This document shows positions 10,310-18,839 of a stretch of DNA of 64,000 bases, in pieces. The stretch covers positions 124,001 through 188,000 of the forward strand of contig DUZS01000003.1 in NCBI GenBank assembly GCA_013349405.1, written 5' to 3'. Below the pieces are notes generated by a model. It saw only the letters and a program-made list of their open reading frames with translations, was not told the origin of the DNA and did no database searches. Origin of the DNA: Desulfuromonadales bacterium. GTDB taxonomy: Bacteria > Desulfobacterota > Desulfuromonadia > Geobacterales > Pseudopelobacteraceae. Position 1 is the stretch's first letter; the number at the start of each line of letters is the position of its first letter. The translations under genes were made by a program, and so were the position numbers.

Positions 10310-11143
10310 ATGTCAGTAAGCGGAATTTTTGACTGGAAGCGGGTTGTCAGCATCTGCGCTGTAATCGTGTCGATGGCAGCGTCGGCGCTGGCAGTTGAGA
10401 TCAACGCAGGAGGTACCGGTTCGTCAGCGCCGTTGCTGCGACTGCTTGCCACTGAGTACGCCAAAACGGCGCCCGGTTTTCGACTGAAACAGGTCGAGCC
10501 ACCCCTGGGCAGTGGCGGTGCGGTGAGGGCGCTCGCCTCCGGCACTATCGAGCTCGCTGTCAGCGGTCGCCCGCTCAAGAGCGACGAGATCGCGGCGGTG
10601 GGGCGATCGATCGAACTGGCCAGAACGCCCTTTGTGCTGGTCACACGTGATGGTTCCCGCCCGAAAGGGTTTTCACTGCAGGAACTTGCCGATGTCTACA
10701 GAGGCAAGATTCTCCACTGGGACAACGGGGTACCGCTGCGCCTCATCCTGCGCTCGGCCTTCGAGAGCGACACCGAAATACTGCGACACATGTCCGCAGA
10801 CATGGATCGCGCTGTACAGGCCGCCTTCGAGCGCAAGGGCATGCCGATCGGCGAGAATGACCTCGATACCCTCGATCTGGTAGAACGTATCCCGGGCGCG
10901 ATGGCACCCACCACCCTCGGTCTGATCAGCACCCTCGGCAAGAACACGCGCGTCCTGCCGCTGGATGGCCTGACTCCATCAGCCAAAGCACTCGCCAACG
11001 GCAGTTATCCGTGGTCAAAATCCTTGTATGTGGTGATCGGCAAGGAGCCCGGACCGGCAGTCAAGGGGTTCGTAGACTTTCTGCGTACGCCGAGGGCCCG
11101 GGAAATCATGTTGCGTCACGAATACCTACCGGCAAGCAAGTGA
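10310..11143 (+). CDS. Periplasmic phosphate-type substrate-binding protein (PstS-like)
   Basis: The chosen start is ATG 10310, with GGAGG at 10298-10302, rather than an upstream in-frame start without a good site; this gives 277 residues. A signal peptide (about residues 1-28, ending ALAVE) is followed by the PstS-like opening INAGGTGSSAPLLRLLA and the middle motif GSGGAVRALASGTIELAVSGRP, typical of PBP-like-2 domains that bind phosphate or a similar anion. The stop overlaps the GTG start of the GGDEF-EAL gene (GTGA), so the two are translationally coupled; the binding protein may feed a periplasmic signal to that sensor. Its base composition is clearly richer in G+C than the genes to either side. 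Confidence 0.75.
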   Translation: MSVSGIFDWKRVVSICAVIVSMAASALAVEINAGGTGSSAPLLRLLATEYAKTAPGFRLKQVEPPLGSGGAVRALASGTIELAVSGRPLKSDEIAAVGRSIELARTPFVLVTRDGSRPKGFSLQELADVYRGKILHWDNGVPLRLILRSAFESDTEILRHMSADMDRAVQAAFERKGMPIGENDLDTLDLVERIPGAMAPTTLGLISTLGKNTRVLPLDGLTPSAKALANGSYPWSKSLYVVIGKEPGPAVKGFVDFLRTPRAREIMLRHEYLPASK

Positions 11144-13755
11144 GCGACCGGGACGGCAATCGCATCGTGCGGCTGATCAGCCGCCTGGCGGGCGTCACTG
11201 CCGGCTTGATCGCCGTGGTGCCGGCGCTCGCCTACCTGCTTGGCGACTACCAGCAGCTCCATGGGGCCCTGGAAGCCGACGCGCGCGCCCAGGCCGCGAT
11301 TGTCTCGCAGACCGTCAGCCGCAACCCGGGAGTCTGGCAGTTCGCTCAGGAACGCCTGAAGGGCGGCCTGCAGGAGGTAAGAGATCCGAGGCGTCGTACC
11401 CGCATTACCAATGCCAAGGGTCTCCTGCTTGCTGAATTTCCGGCATCGCTGCAATGGCCGGTGCTGATGCGCGAGGCAGAGTTCTTCGACTTCGGCGTGT
11501 CCGCAGGTGTTGTCCGGGTCGAGGCCTCCTTCCGTGACGCACTGGAGCGCACATTCACCCTTTTTCTGGTCAGCACCCTGGTGGGCGGCTTCCTGTACTT
11601 GCCCTTGCGGCGCATACCGCTCGCAGCCGTGCGTCACGCCGATGAGGCGCTCGCTGACAGCGAAGAGCGTAACCGCACCGTGGTCAACGGTCTGCGCGAG
11701 GGCGTCCTGCTTGCCGATGCGAGCTTACGGGTGCTTGCGACCAACCCCGCCGCCTCGCGCATCCTCGGCGTACCGGAGACGGAGTTGATCGGCGCCGATC
11801 TCACGAAACTGTTCGATGGCCTCATGGTGGGGAGCGACGCCGTTCCGCTCGACGCTGCGCTGTGGCCGGTCAATCTGGCACTTACCAGCGGAGAGCCCCA
11901 GGTTGACGTTCAGCTTGGCCTGCAGCACCCCGGGAAACCCATCCAGTGGCTGCAGATGCATGCACAGGCGATTGTGTCCGGCGAAGGCAGCCCGCGCCTG
12001 GTAGTGGCCTCGTTCGAGGATGAAACCGAGTCGGTCCGCGTACAGGAGCGCCTGTTGCTTACCGACCGGGCCTTCCAGAGCACCGCAGACGCGATCTTTG
12101 TCGCCGATGCCCGCAAGCGGTTGCTCTATGTCAACCAGGCATTCAGCACAATCACCGGCTACTCGGCCGAGGAGTTGATCGGGCGCGACGTGTGGGAACT
12201 CAGCGGCGCGAGCCTCGATGAAGCCGGTTACCGTGAAATGACATCGGTCCTGGTTCGGGATGGTTCCTGGCGTGGCCAATTCTGGAGCCGCCGGAAAGAT
12301 ATGCAGGCGTTTGCGATTTGGCTCAACATTAGCCTGGTCGTCGATGCCGCCGGTTACCCCAAGCATATCGTCGGCAGTTTCTCCGACGTGACCGAACGGG
12401 TCCGCAGCGAGGAGCACATCCGCCAGCTTGCCCAGCACGATTCGCTCACCGGCTTGCAGAACCGGGCAATGTTGCGTGAAAACATGGCGCGGATTTTCAC
12501 CGGCGCCCGGCGTCGCGGTGGCACGGTGGGCGTTTTGTTCATTGATCTCGATCACTTCAAGATGATCAACGACACCTTGGGGCACGCCGCCGGTGACCTG
12601 GTGCTGATCAAGGTTGCGCAGCGCCTGACGCAGAACATGCGTGAAGACGACCTGGTCAGCAGGCTGGCAGGTGACGAATTTGTGGTTGTGCTGCCGGATC
12701 GATCCGACACTAACGACGCGGCAATTGTCGCGGACAAGCTCATCAAGCAACTGAGCGAACCATACTTTTTGGAGGGGCGGGAGTTCCTGCTCACTCCGAG
12801 CATCGGCATCAGCATATTTCCCTCCGATGGCGACACGGTGGACGATCTGCTTTCCAATGCGGACACGGCCATGTACAGCGCAAAGAACAACGGCCGGGCC
12901 AACTTCCAGTTTTTTTCGTCGGCCATGAACAGCGGCGCATCCGCCCGTCTCGAACTGACCAATGCGGTCAGGCTCGGGCTGGCGCGCAACGAGTTCGAGC
13001 TTTACTACCAGCCCCAGATTGAGGCCGGCAGCGGACGGCTGTGTGGTCTGGAGGCCCTGATCCGCTGGAAAAATCCGCAGAGCGGCATGGTGAGCCCGGG
13101 CGTGTTCATTCCGGTGATCGAAGGCTCGCGGCTCATCATCGATATCGGAGAATGGGTGCTCGGTGAGGCGGCGCGACAGGCCTCGGCGTGGCGCCAACGC
13201 GGTTTTGAGACGGTGCCGATTGCGGTGAATATCTCTCCCCTGCACTTTCGCCAGGACAATTTCGTCGCGCAGTTGTCCGCCTGCTTCGGCTCCGAAGGCA
13301 TGCATCCAGGCAGCCTGGAGATCGAGATCACCGAGAGCCTCATGATCGACAACGCGAATGACACCCGCCTCAAGATGTACGCCCTCAAAGAGATGGGGTT
13401 TACAATGTCACTCGATGATTTTGGCACCGGTTACTCAAGCCTCGCCTACCTCATGCGCTACCCGTTCGACAAGCTCAAGATCGACCAGTCATTCGTGCGC
13501 CGGATCACCGATGACGAGGCTACTTTCGCCATCGTGGAGGCAATCATCTCGCTGGCGCACGCGGTCCATCTCACCGTGATCGCCGAGGGGGTGGAGACGG
13601 CCGAGGAGGCCGCCCTGCTCCGGGAAAAGGGGTGCGACCAGTTCCAGGGATATCTGGTTGCCCGGCCGATGCCGGCTGGCGAGGTGGAAGCCTGGCTGCA
13701 GGGTACCGGCAGTTCAATAAAAGAAACCAGAACCGGACAGGGAGAAAACCAATGA
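11140..13755 (+). CDS. PAS-PAS-GGDEF-EAL cyclic-di-GMP enzyme with membrane anchor
   Basis: The chosen start is GTG 11140, overlapping the previous stop, which gives 871 residues and a sensible N-terminus: a transmembrane helix (about residues 14-34), an extracytoplasmic region of about 100 residues and a second helix near LFLVSTLVGGFLYL. Two PAS domains follow (about 180-300 and 310-430), then GGDEF (about 435-600) with the signature RLAGDEFVV, so AGDEF instead of GGDEF, and EAL (about 615-860) with GLEALIRW and DDFGTGYSS. It probably makes or breaks c-di-GMP in response to the coupled periplasmic binding protein. The EAL motifs look intact, so phosphodiesterase activity is the safer prediction. 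G+C is high (43 of 60 bases in one line near the start, 38 of 60 near the EAL domain), unlike the flanking genes. Confidence 0.88.
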   Translation: MSDRDGNRIVRLISRLAGVTAGLIAVVPALAYLLGDYQQLHGALEADARAQAAIVSQTVSRNPGVWQFAQERLKGGLQEVRDPRRRTRITNAKGLLLAEFPASLQWPVLMREAEFFDFGVSAGVVRVEASFRDALERTFTLFLVSTLVGGFLYLPLRRIPLAAVRHADEALADSEERNRTVVNGLREGVLLADASLRVLATNPAASRILGVPETELIGADLTKLFDGLMVGSDAVPLDAALWPVNLALTSGEPQVDVQLGLQHPGKPIQWLQMHAQAIVSGEGSPRLVVASFEDETESVRVQERLLLTDRAFQSTADAIFVADARKRLLYVNQAFSTITGYSAEELIGRDVWELSGASLDEAGYREMTSVLVRDGSWRGQFWSRRKDMQAFAIWLNISLVVDAAGYPKHIVGSFSDVTERVRSEEHIRQLAQHDSLTGLQNRAMLRENMARIFTGARRRGGTVGVLFIDLDHFKMINDTLGHAAGDLVLIKVAQRLTQNMREDDLVSRLAGDEFVVVLPDRSDTNDAAIVADKLIKQLSEPYFLEGREFLLTPSIGISIFPSDGDTVDDLLSNADTAMYSAKNNGRANFQFFSSAMNSGASARLELTNAVRLGLARNEFELYYQPQIEAGSGRLCGLEALIRWKNPQSGMVSPGVFIPVIEGSRLIIDIGEWVLGEAARQASAWRQRGFETVPIAVNISPLHFRQDNFVAQLSACFGSEGMHPGSLEIEITESLMIDNANDTRLKMYALKEMGFTMSLDDFGTGYSSLAYLMRYPFDKLKIDQSFVRRITDDEATFAIVEAIISLAHAVHLTVIAEGVETAEEAALLREKGCDQFQGYLVARPMPAGEVEAWLQGTGSSIKETRTGQGENQ

Positions 13756-13925
13756 AGCGGATAACAGCGTCGTTATTGAGCCTCATCGTGATGTGCGTGA
13801 TGGCAAGTGCCCTGCCGTCAGTTGTGTGCGCGCAGGATACCATCCGCATCAACGGATCGGGAAGCGGTCTCGATATGATGCGGCAGGTCAAAAGTGAAAA
13901 ACTGAGGGAGGCCTGGTGCTCATAA
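13752..13925 (+). pseudogene. Truncated PstS-like binding protein remnant
   Basis: ATG 13752 with GGAGAA upstream, overlapping the stop of the EAL gene. It encodes 57 residues: a good signal peptide (residues 1-27, ending VVCAQD), then TIRINGSGSGLDMM, the usual start of a mature PstS-like binding protein. After that the frame runs into unrelated sequence and stops. A functional protein of this family needs about 250 residues, so this is a 5' remnant. Its 3' end is joined to the region just before a receiver-domain ORF, consistent with an internal deletion that removed most of a binding-protein and hybrid-kinase pair. Confidence 0.65.
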
Positions 13926-14407
13926 ACAAGCAGGCACCCGGCACTCCTGAGGCTCACACCCCGCCTGTTGCCGGAGAATATCATGATTTCCGCATCCTGC
14001 TGGTGGATGACAACCTTATCAATCAACAGGTTGCCCGGGGCAAAATTCGGACTCTCGGTTACGCAGCCGATGTTGCCTCTAACGGCATTGAAGCTCTCAA
14101 AGCACTGGAGCAGACCGAGTATGACCTGGTGCTGATGGATTGCCATATGCCGGAAATGGACGGCTTCGCAGCGACCAGAATGATTCGTGACACCGGCTCA
14201 AAAGTCCTCAACCACGCCGTGCCGATCATCGCCATGACCGCTAACGACATGAAGAGCGACCGCGATAGCTGCCACGAGGCCGGCATGAATGATTTCCTGA
14301 CCAAGCCGGTGAAGATTGAAGCGCTCGCTGCAGCGCTGGAAAAGTGGCTGAACAGTGATAATGGGCGGGTACAAAAACAGAAGAGTGGGGGTCAGGATGT
14401 TATTTGA
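13916..14407 (+). CDS. Stand-alone response receiver domain protein
   Basis: A 163-residue protein from GTG 13916, with GGAGG at 13907-13911. It is essentially one CheY-like receiver: DD near the start (LLVDDN), phospho-acceptor Asp in VLMDCHMPEMDG, Thr in IIAMTAN, and Lys in LTKPVK. A short N-terminal tail and a polar C-terminal tail flank it. It closely resembles the C-terminal receiver of the giant protein at 1988-9460 and overlaps the HPt gene that follows. It probably shuttles phosphate with that HPt protein. It may be the surviving 3' end of a hybrid kinase whose 5' part was deleted. Confidence 0.8.
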   Translation: MLINKQAPGTPEAHTPPVAGEYHDFRILLVDDNLINQQVARGKIRTLGYAADVASNGIEALKALEQTEYDLVLMDCHMPEMDGFAATRMIRDTGSKVLNHAVPIIAMTANDMKSDRDSCHEAGMNDFLTKPVKIEALAAALEKWLNSDNGRVQKQKSGGQDVI

Positions 14408-14726
14408 CAAGGAACAACTGCTGGATGACATTGGCGGCGACGACGAGTTGGTTCAAAAAGTATTGGATTGCGCGGCGCTTGAAATCCCGAAAGAAGTTGA
14501 AAAATTACGGGTTTGTTGCGCTGGCAGCGATACTGAGGCAATCCGGATTCAAGCGCATGGCATTAAAAGTATTGCTGCCGATTTATATGCTGCGGAGTTG
14601 CGGGAAAGCTGCGCAAAAGTCGAATCAGCGGCAAAAGATGGCAATCTGGAACGTGCACGGGCGATGCTCCCCGAGTTGGAGCAGGTGGCGAAGGTGACTG
14701 TTGGTGCGCTATATGAATCGCCATGA
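14397..14726 (+). CDS. HPt phosphotransfer protein
   Basis: The start is taken at ATG 14397, overlapping the receiver gene by 11 bases; an upstream GTG at 14355 is possible. The product has 109 residues. It is a small helical HPt domain with the phospho-histidine motif QAHGIKS, matching the AHxLKG pattern with His and Lys kept. It is clearly related to the C-terminal domain of the giant protein: both contain CAKVESAA and LPELE at matching spacing, but there the His is Asn. It likely accepts phosphate from a hybrid kinase elsewhere and exchanges it with the receiver next door. Confidence 0.75.
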   Translation: MLFDKEQLLDDIGGDDELVQKVLDCAALEIPKEVEKLRVCCAGSDTEAIRIQAHGIKSIAADLYAAELRESCAKVESAAKDGNLERARAMLPELEQVAKVTVGALYESP

Positions 14727-14853
14727 CCGCGACGACATGAAGAGCGACCGTGAGCGCAGCCGTGCGGCCGGTATGGATGATTTTCTGACCACTCCGGTAA
14801 AGGTTGATGCGCTGGCGAAGGTCGTTGAAAAATGGGCAGGAATGCCCCGCTAA
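14713..14853 (+). pseudogene. Receiver-domain 3' fragment
   Basis: A 46-codon frame whose product (DDMKSDRERSRAAGMDDFL, TTPVKVDALAKVVEKW) matches the last third of the receiver encoded at 13916-14407. The DNA repeats that gene from ATCGCCATGACCGC (14228 versus 14717), with one base missing shortly after. The conserved Lys of LTKPVK is Thr here, and the Asp and Thr sites are absent. It is a decayed copy fused out of frame to the end of the HPt gene. Confidence 0.65.
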
Positions 14854-14875
14854 AAAAATCAGTCGGGTTGTTTTT
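14846..14875 (+). terminator. Possible weak intrinsic terminator
   Basis: CCCGCT and AGTCGGG can pair with one bulge around an A-rich loop and are followed by TTGTTTTTAT. It sits just after the receiver fragment and before the etf promoter. The stem is short, so this is only a candidate. Confidence 0.3.
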
Positions 14876-14890
14876 ATGGTATTTTTGTCA

Positions 14891-14920
14891 TTGACACGGC
14901 ACGTAAAGTCGGTGTAAATT
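14891..14920 (+). promoter_or_regulatory. Sigma-70-type promoter for the etf/kor operon
   Basis: TTGACA (14891-14896) and TAAATT (14915-14920) are separated by 18 bases, about 55 bases before the etfB start. It is the only good -35/-10 pair in the gap before this operon. Confidence 0.55.
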
Positions 14921-14978
14921 GCGTCCAAAATTTAAATCGGTATTTCGGTACTCAAATAACTAATAGGGAGGTATCACC

Positions 14979-15755
14979 ATGAAACTGCTTGTCTGCATCA
15001 AACAGGTACCGGATCTTGAATCGCGCTTCAAAGCCAACGCCGAAGGGGTCTGGTACAACGAAACCGACCTTGCCTTCCGCATGAACGAATATGACGAATA
15101 TGCGGTGGAGCAGGCTGTACAGCTGCGCGAGAAACTGGGTGACGGCTGCGAACTGACCGTACTTTCCATCGGCCCCGACCGCGTCGTCGAAGCGATCAAA
15201 AAAGCCCTCGCCATGGGGTGCGACAACGCCGCCCACATTCAGGACAGCGCCGCATCCTCCAAAGACCCGTGGCAGATCGCCTCAATCATCTCCGCCTACG
15301 CCAAAGACAAAGGCTTCGACATCATCTTCACCGGCATGCAGAGCCAGGACCGCGGCTCCGCCCAGGTCGGCGTCACCGTTGCCGAACAGTTAGGGTTCGC
15401 CTGCACCACCACCATCATCGGCTTCGCCTATGACGGCGGCACGGTTACTGCCAAACGTGAACTCGAGGGGGGCATCAAAGCCGCCGTCAAACTGAAAACC
15501 CCGGCGCTCGTCACCTGTCAGCTCGGCCTCAACACCCCGCGCTACCCGACCCTGCCGAACATCATGAAAGCCAAGAAAAAAGAGATCACCGCCATTCCGG
15601 TAGCCGACCTCCTCAAAGAAGCCGCCCTGGCAACCACCACCAGCTTTCACCCCCCCGCCAAAAAAGGTGGCGGCATCGTCCTTGAAGGGGATGTGGCAGA
15701 TCTTGTTGAGAAGGTCATAGCAATCCTCAAAGACAAAACAGCAGTACTGCGATAG
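14979..15755 (+). CDS. etfB: Electron transfer flavoprotein beta subunit
   Basis: 258 residues from ATG 14979 with GGGAGG upstream. The N-terminus MKLLVCIKQVPD and the region NEYDEYAVEQAV are the standard opening of EtfB, and the length is typical. EtfB binds AMP and partners EtfA (next gene, 9 bases away) to carry electrons from flavin dehydrogenases into the quinone pool or to ferredoxin/NAD. The acyl-CoA dehydrogenase two genes on is the obvious electron donor. Whether this is an ordinary or an electron-bifurcating ETF cannot be decided by eye. Confidence 0.93.
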   Translation: MKLLVCIKQVPDLESRFKANAEGVWYNETDLAFRMNEYDEYAVEQAVQLREKLGDGCELTVLSIGPDRVVEAIKKALAMGCDNAAHIQDSAASSKDPWQIASIISAYAKDKGFDIIFTGMQSQDRGSAQVGVTVAEQLGFACTTTIIGFAYDGGTVTAKRELEGGIKAAVKLKTPALVTCQLGLNTPRYPTLPNIMKAKKKEITAIPVADLLKEAALATTTSFHPPAKKGGGIVLEGDVADLVEKVIAILKDKTAVLR

Positions 15756-15764
15756 GAGACCACC

Positions 15765-16676
15765 ATGAAAACACTATTAATCGGCGAATACCGCGACGGC
15801 AAACTGCTTGAATCCACCTATGAACTGCTCGGCTTTGCCGATCAACTCGGCGCAGAAACCGCCCTGCTCCTCGTCGGCAGCGACAGCCAGCTCCCCCTCT
15901 ACGGCGGCACTCTCTATCTTGGCGACGCAACAACCTGCGGCGAATACAACCCCGACCTGCACAAACAGCTGATCCTTGACGCCGCAGGACAGGAAAAACC
16001 TGACTACATCGTCTTTCTCCACTCCTCCTACGGCTGGGATCTTGCCCCGCGCGTCGCCGCCTCACTCAAGGTTGCCCAGATATCCGAAATCATTGCCGCC
16101 GCCGACGGCAGCTTTGAAGTCGGCTGCTGCAACGCCAAAATGCGCCGCAGCGTCAAAACGAATACCGGCACCACCGTCCTGACAATACAGGCCGGCGCCT
16201 TCCCCGTTCTGCAGCCGGGCGGCTCGCCAACAATCAAAAAGCTGAGCGCAACCGGCAGTGCCGCTCTTGAATTCATCGGCTATGAACCGGCCGAAAAGAA
16301 AGACGTCGACCTCGGCAAAGCAGAAATCATCGTCACCGCCGGTCGCGGTATCGGCAAAAAAGACAACGTCCCGGTCATCCAGGCCCTGGCCAGAGCCCTC
16401 GGCGGCGAACTGGGCGCCAGTCGTCCGGTCGTTGATGCCGGCTGGGTGGAGCACAGCCATCAGGTCGGCACCACCGGTCAGACGGTCAGCCCCAAGCTTT
16501 ACGTAGCCTGCGGCGTCAGTGGCGCCATCCAGCATCTGGCCGGTATGAAGAAATCGGACTTCATCCTCGCCATCAACAAAGACAAGGACGCCCCGATCGG
16601 CGAAGTTGCCGATGTGCTGGTGGTCGCCGATGTCATGCAGTTCGTTCCGGCGTTGACGGCGAAGCTGGCAAAGTAG
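15765..16676 (+). CDS. etfA: Electron transfer flavoprotein alpha subunit
   Basis: 303 residues from ATG 15765 behind AGGAGA. The C-terminal FAD domain shows the family pattern: GRGIGKKDN, then [27 protein letters not shown] and INKDKDAPI. The length matches short EtfA proteins without an N-terminal ferredoxin domain. It forms a heterodimer with the preceding EtfB and sits immediately before an acyl-CoA dehydrogenase, its likely redox partner. Confidence 0.93.
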   Translation: MKTLLIGEYRDGKLLESTYELLGFADQLGAETALLLVGSDSQLPLYGGTLYLGDATTCGEYNPDLHKQLILDAAGQEKPDYIVFLHSSYGWDLAPRVAASLKVAQISEIIAAADGSFEVGCCNAKMRRSVKTNTGTTVLTIQAGAFPVLQPGGSPTIKKLSATGSAALEFIGYEPAEKKDVDLGKAEIIVTAGRGIGKKDNVPVIQALARALGGELGASRPVVDAGWVEHSHQVGTTGQTVSPKLYVACGVSGAIQHLAGMKKSDFILAINKDKDAPIGEVADVLVVADVMQFVPALTAKLAK

Positions 16677-16698
16677 TTTCATTTCAAGGAGGGACGAA

Positions 16699-17856
16699 AT
16701 GTTTCTCGATCTCACTGAAGAGCAGAAGTTGATTCAGAATACTGCCCGCGAATTTGCCCGGGCGGAGCTGGAGCCTGTTGCCGCCGCGCTTGACCAGAGC
16801 CATGATCGGACACCGCTGCTGAAAAATCTCAAAAAGCTGGCGGAACTCGGTTTTATGGGACTGAACGTCAAGGGGCAGTACGGAGGATCAGAAGCGGGGG
16901 TTGTTGCCTTCAGCCTCGCCATAACCGAAATTGCCCGCGCCTGCGCCTCCACAGCCGTTACACTGTCGGTCAGCAACATGGTCTGTGAGGTGATTCAGGC
17001 GGTCGGTACCGAAGCACAGAAAAATGCCTATATCCCCAAAATATGCTCCGGAGAATATCCCGCCGGCGGCTTTGCCCTGACTGAATCGGGTGCCGGTTCC
17101 GACCCGTCCGGCATGACGACGCAGGCGGTCCGTGACGGTGATGAGTACGTGCTGAACGGTTCCAAAATTTTTATCACCAGTGCTCCCTACGCCGGCGTGT
17201 TTGTCGTATGGGCGGTGACCGACAAGGATGCCCCGAAAGGGAAGGGGATCAGCTGCTTCCTTGTGGAGGGCGGTACCCCCGGCCTGATTGTCGGCAAGGA
17301 AGAGAAGAAAATGGGGCAGCACGCCTCCGCGACCAATGAGCTGATCTTTGATAGCTGCCGGGTGCCTGCCACTGCCATGATGGGGAAGCTGAACGACGGT
17401 TTCCGCATTGCTGTTGCTGAGCTGACCGGCGGACGTATCGGCATCGGCTCGCTTGCCCTGGGGGTCGGCCTTGCCGCGATGGATTACGCTACCGGTTATG
17501 CGACCGAGCGGGTGCAGTTCAGCCAGAAGATCAGCAATTTTCAGGCGCTGCAGTGGATGATGGCGGATGGCTACACCGAACTAGAAGCGTCGCGACTGCT
17601 CCTGATGAGTGCCGCCTGGCGCAAGGAAAACGGCAAGAGCTTTGCCAAAGAGGCTTCCATGGCCAAGCTGTTTGCCACTGAGACTGCCAACAGGGCCTGC
17701 TACAGTGCCCTGCAGATGCTCGGCGGCTACGGGTATACCGAGGACTATCCGCTGGAACGGTATACCCGCGATGCACGGATCACTACCATTTATGAGGGGA
17801 CCAGTGAGGTGCAGCGCCTCATAATCTCCCGGGAGATTTTACGAAATTTCAGCTGA
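16699..17856 (+). CDS. Acyl-CoA dehydrogenase
   Basis: 385 residues from ATG 16699 after AAGGAGG. All landmarks of the family are visible: an N-terminal helical domain, FALTESGAGSDPSG for FAD and substrate contacts, and the C-terminal YEGTSEVQRLIISREIL containing the catalytic base Glu of short- and medium-chain enzymes. It oxidises an acyl-CoA to the 2-enoyl-CoA and passes electrons to the adjacent EtfBA. The downstream CoA-transferase and 2-oxoacid oxidoreductase suggest a short or branched acyl-CoA, for example from an amino acid; the exact substrate is not readable from sequence. Confidence 0.9.
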   Translation: MFLDLTEEQKLIQNTAREFARAELEPVAAALDQSHDRTPLLKNLKKLAELGFMGLNVKGQYGGSEAGVVAFSLAITEIARACASTAVTLSVSNMVCEVIQAVGTEAQKNAYIPKICSGEYPAGGFALTESGAGSDPSGMTTQAVRDGDEYVLNGSKIFITSAPYAGVFVVWAVTDKDAPKGKGISCFLVEGGTPGLIVGKEEKKMGQHASATNELIFDSCRVPATAMMGKLNDGFRIAVAELTGGRIGIGSLALGVGLAAMDYATGYATERVQFSQKISNFQALQWMMADGYTELEASRLLLMSAAWRKENGKSFAKEASMAKLFATETANRACYSALQMLGGYGYTEDYPLERYTRDARITTIYEGTSEVQRLIISREILRNFS

Positions 17857-17869
17857 ACAGGAGGTCGGC

Positions 17870-18838
17870 ATGAGTACCGATAAGCGCATTACCCTGCAGC
17901 ACGCCGCCGAAATTATCAAGGACGGTTCCCGCCTCACTTTTTCCGGGTTCACCATCTGGCGTCGGCCGATGGCAATAGTCTTTGAGCTGATTCGCCAGCA
18001 TCGCAAACATCTCCATCTGATTGAGGTACAGGGGGGCTCCCACACCGAATTCCTCGTTGGCGGGGGGTGTGTGGATATCTGGGAATCATGCTGGGTCGGT
18101 CATGAGCTGTATGGCAAGTATGGCGCCAACCTCTCCCGCAAGGTTGCGGAGAAAAAACTTATTGTCGAAGACTACAGTCATGCCGAAATGATGTTCCGCT
18201 TTGCTGCCGCCGCCTCCGGGGCACCGTACGCCGTCACTCAGACGGCGCTCGGCACTGACATCCATAATCCTGAATACGACATGCTTGGTCGTGCCGGGCT
18301 GCGTGACGGCAAAAGAATTGCGCGGCATAAATACCAGTTTACCGAAGATCCCTTCTTCGGCGCCGGTTCTCAGGTTCTTGTTCCGGCTGCCAAGGTGGAT
18401 ATTGCCGTTATGTGCGTCCAGCAGGTTGGCGAAGAGGGGACGGTACGGGTCAACGGCCAGTATTACTCAGATCCGGAGGCTGCCCGGGCTGCCGATATCA
18501 CGATTGTCATGGCCGAAGAGATTGTCCCTGAAGAGTACCTGCGCCGTAATGCCGATCAGAACACCATCGTCAGTTTCGAAGTCGACCATATACTCGAATG
18601 CCCGTATGGTGCGCACCCGACCGGAATGTTCGGCCGCTATGACGTTGATGGCGCGTTCCTGAAAGAATTTTACGGGCGCAGTCGCACCCAGGAAGGTTTT
18701 GACGATTTTGCCAACGAGTGGATTCATGGCCGGAATCATTTGAGTTATCTGGAAAAGCTCGGGTGGCCGCGCATGCTGAATCTCAAGGCAAACAGCGCCA
18801 TGAATTACGCTCCGCGTGAAAAAAAAGGAGGTAAATGA
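17870..18838 (+). CDS. Class I CoA-transferase, alpha subunit
   Basis: 322 residues from ATG 17870 with AGGAGG upstream. It resembles the A subunit of glutaconate/3-oxoacid CoA-transferases (fragments TFSGFTIWRRPM, FFGAGSQVLVPAAKVDIAV and HILECPYGAHP). Together with the next gene, whose start lies directly at its stop, it should form a heteromeric enzyme that moves CoA between acyl-CoA and a free acid. In this operon it would activate or release the acid handled by the acyl-CoA dehydrogenase. The acceptor acid is unknown. Confidence 0.85.
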   Translation: MSTDKRITLQHAAEIIKDGSRLTFSGFTIWRRPMAIVFELIRQHRKHLHLIEVQGGSHTEFLVGGGCVDIWESCWVGHELYGKYGANLSRKVAEKKLIVEDYSHAEMMFRFAAAASGAPYAVTQTALGTDIHNPEYDMLGRAGLRDGKRIARHKYQFTEDPFFGAGSQVLVPAAKVDIAVMCVQQVGEEGTVRVNGQYYSDPEAARAADITIVMAEEIVPEEYLRRNADQNTIVSFEVDHILECPYGAHPTGMFGRYDVDGAFLKEFYGRSRTQEGFDDFANEWIHGRNHLSYLEKLGWPRMLNLKANSAMNYAPREKKGGK

Positions 18839-18839
18839 T

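Noticed and set aside
11725-13305. 526-codon minus-strand frame opposite the GGDEF-EAL gene
   Set aside because: It is caused by the high GC content of the real gene; the product has no recognisable domain and no ribosome-binding site.
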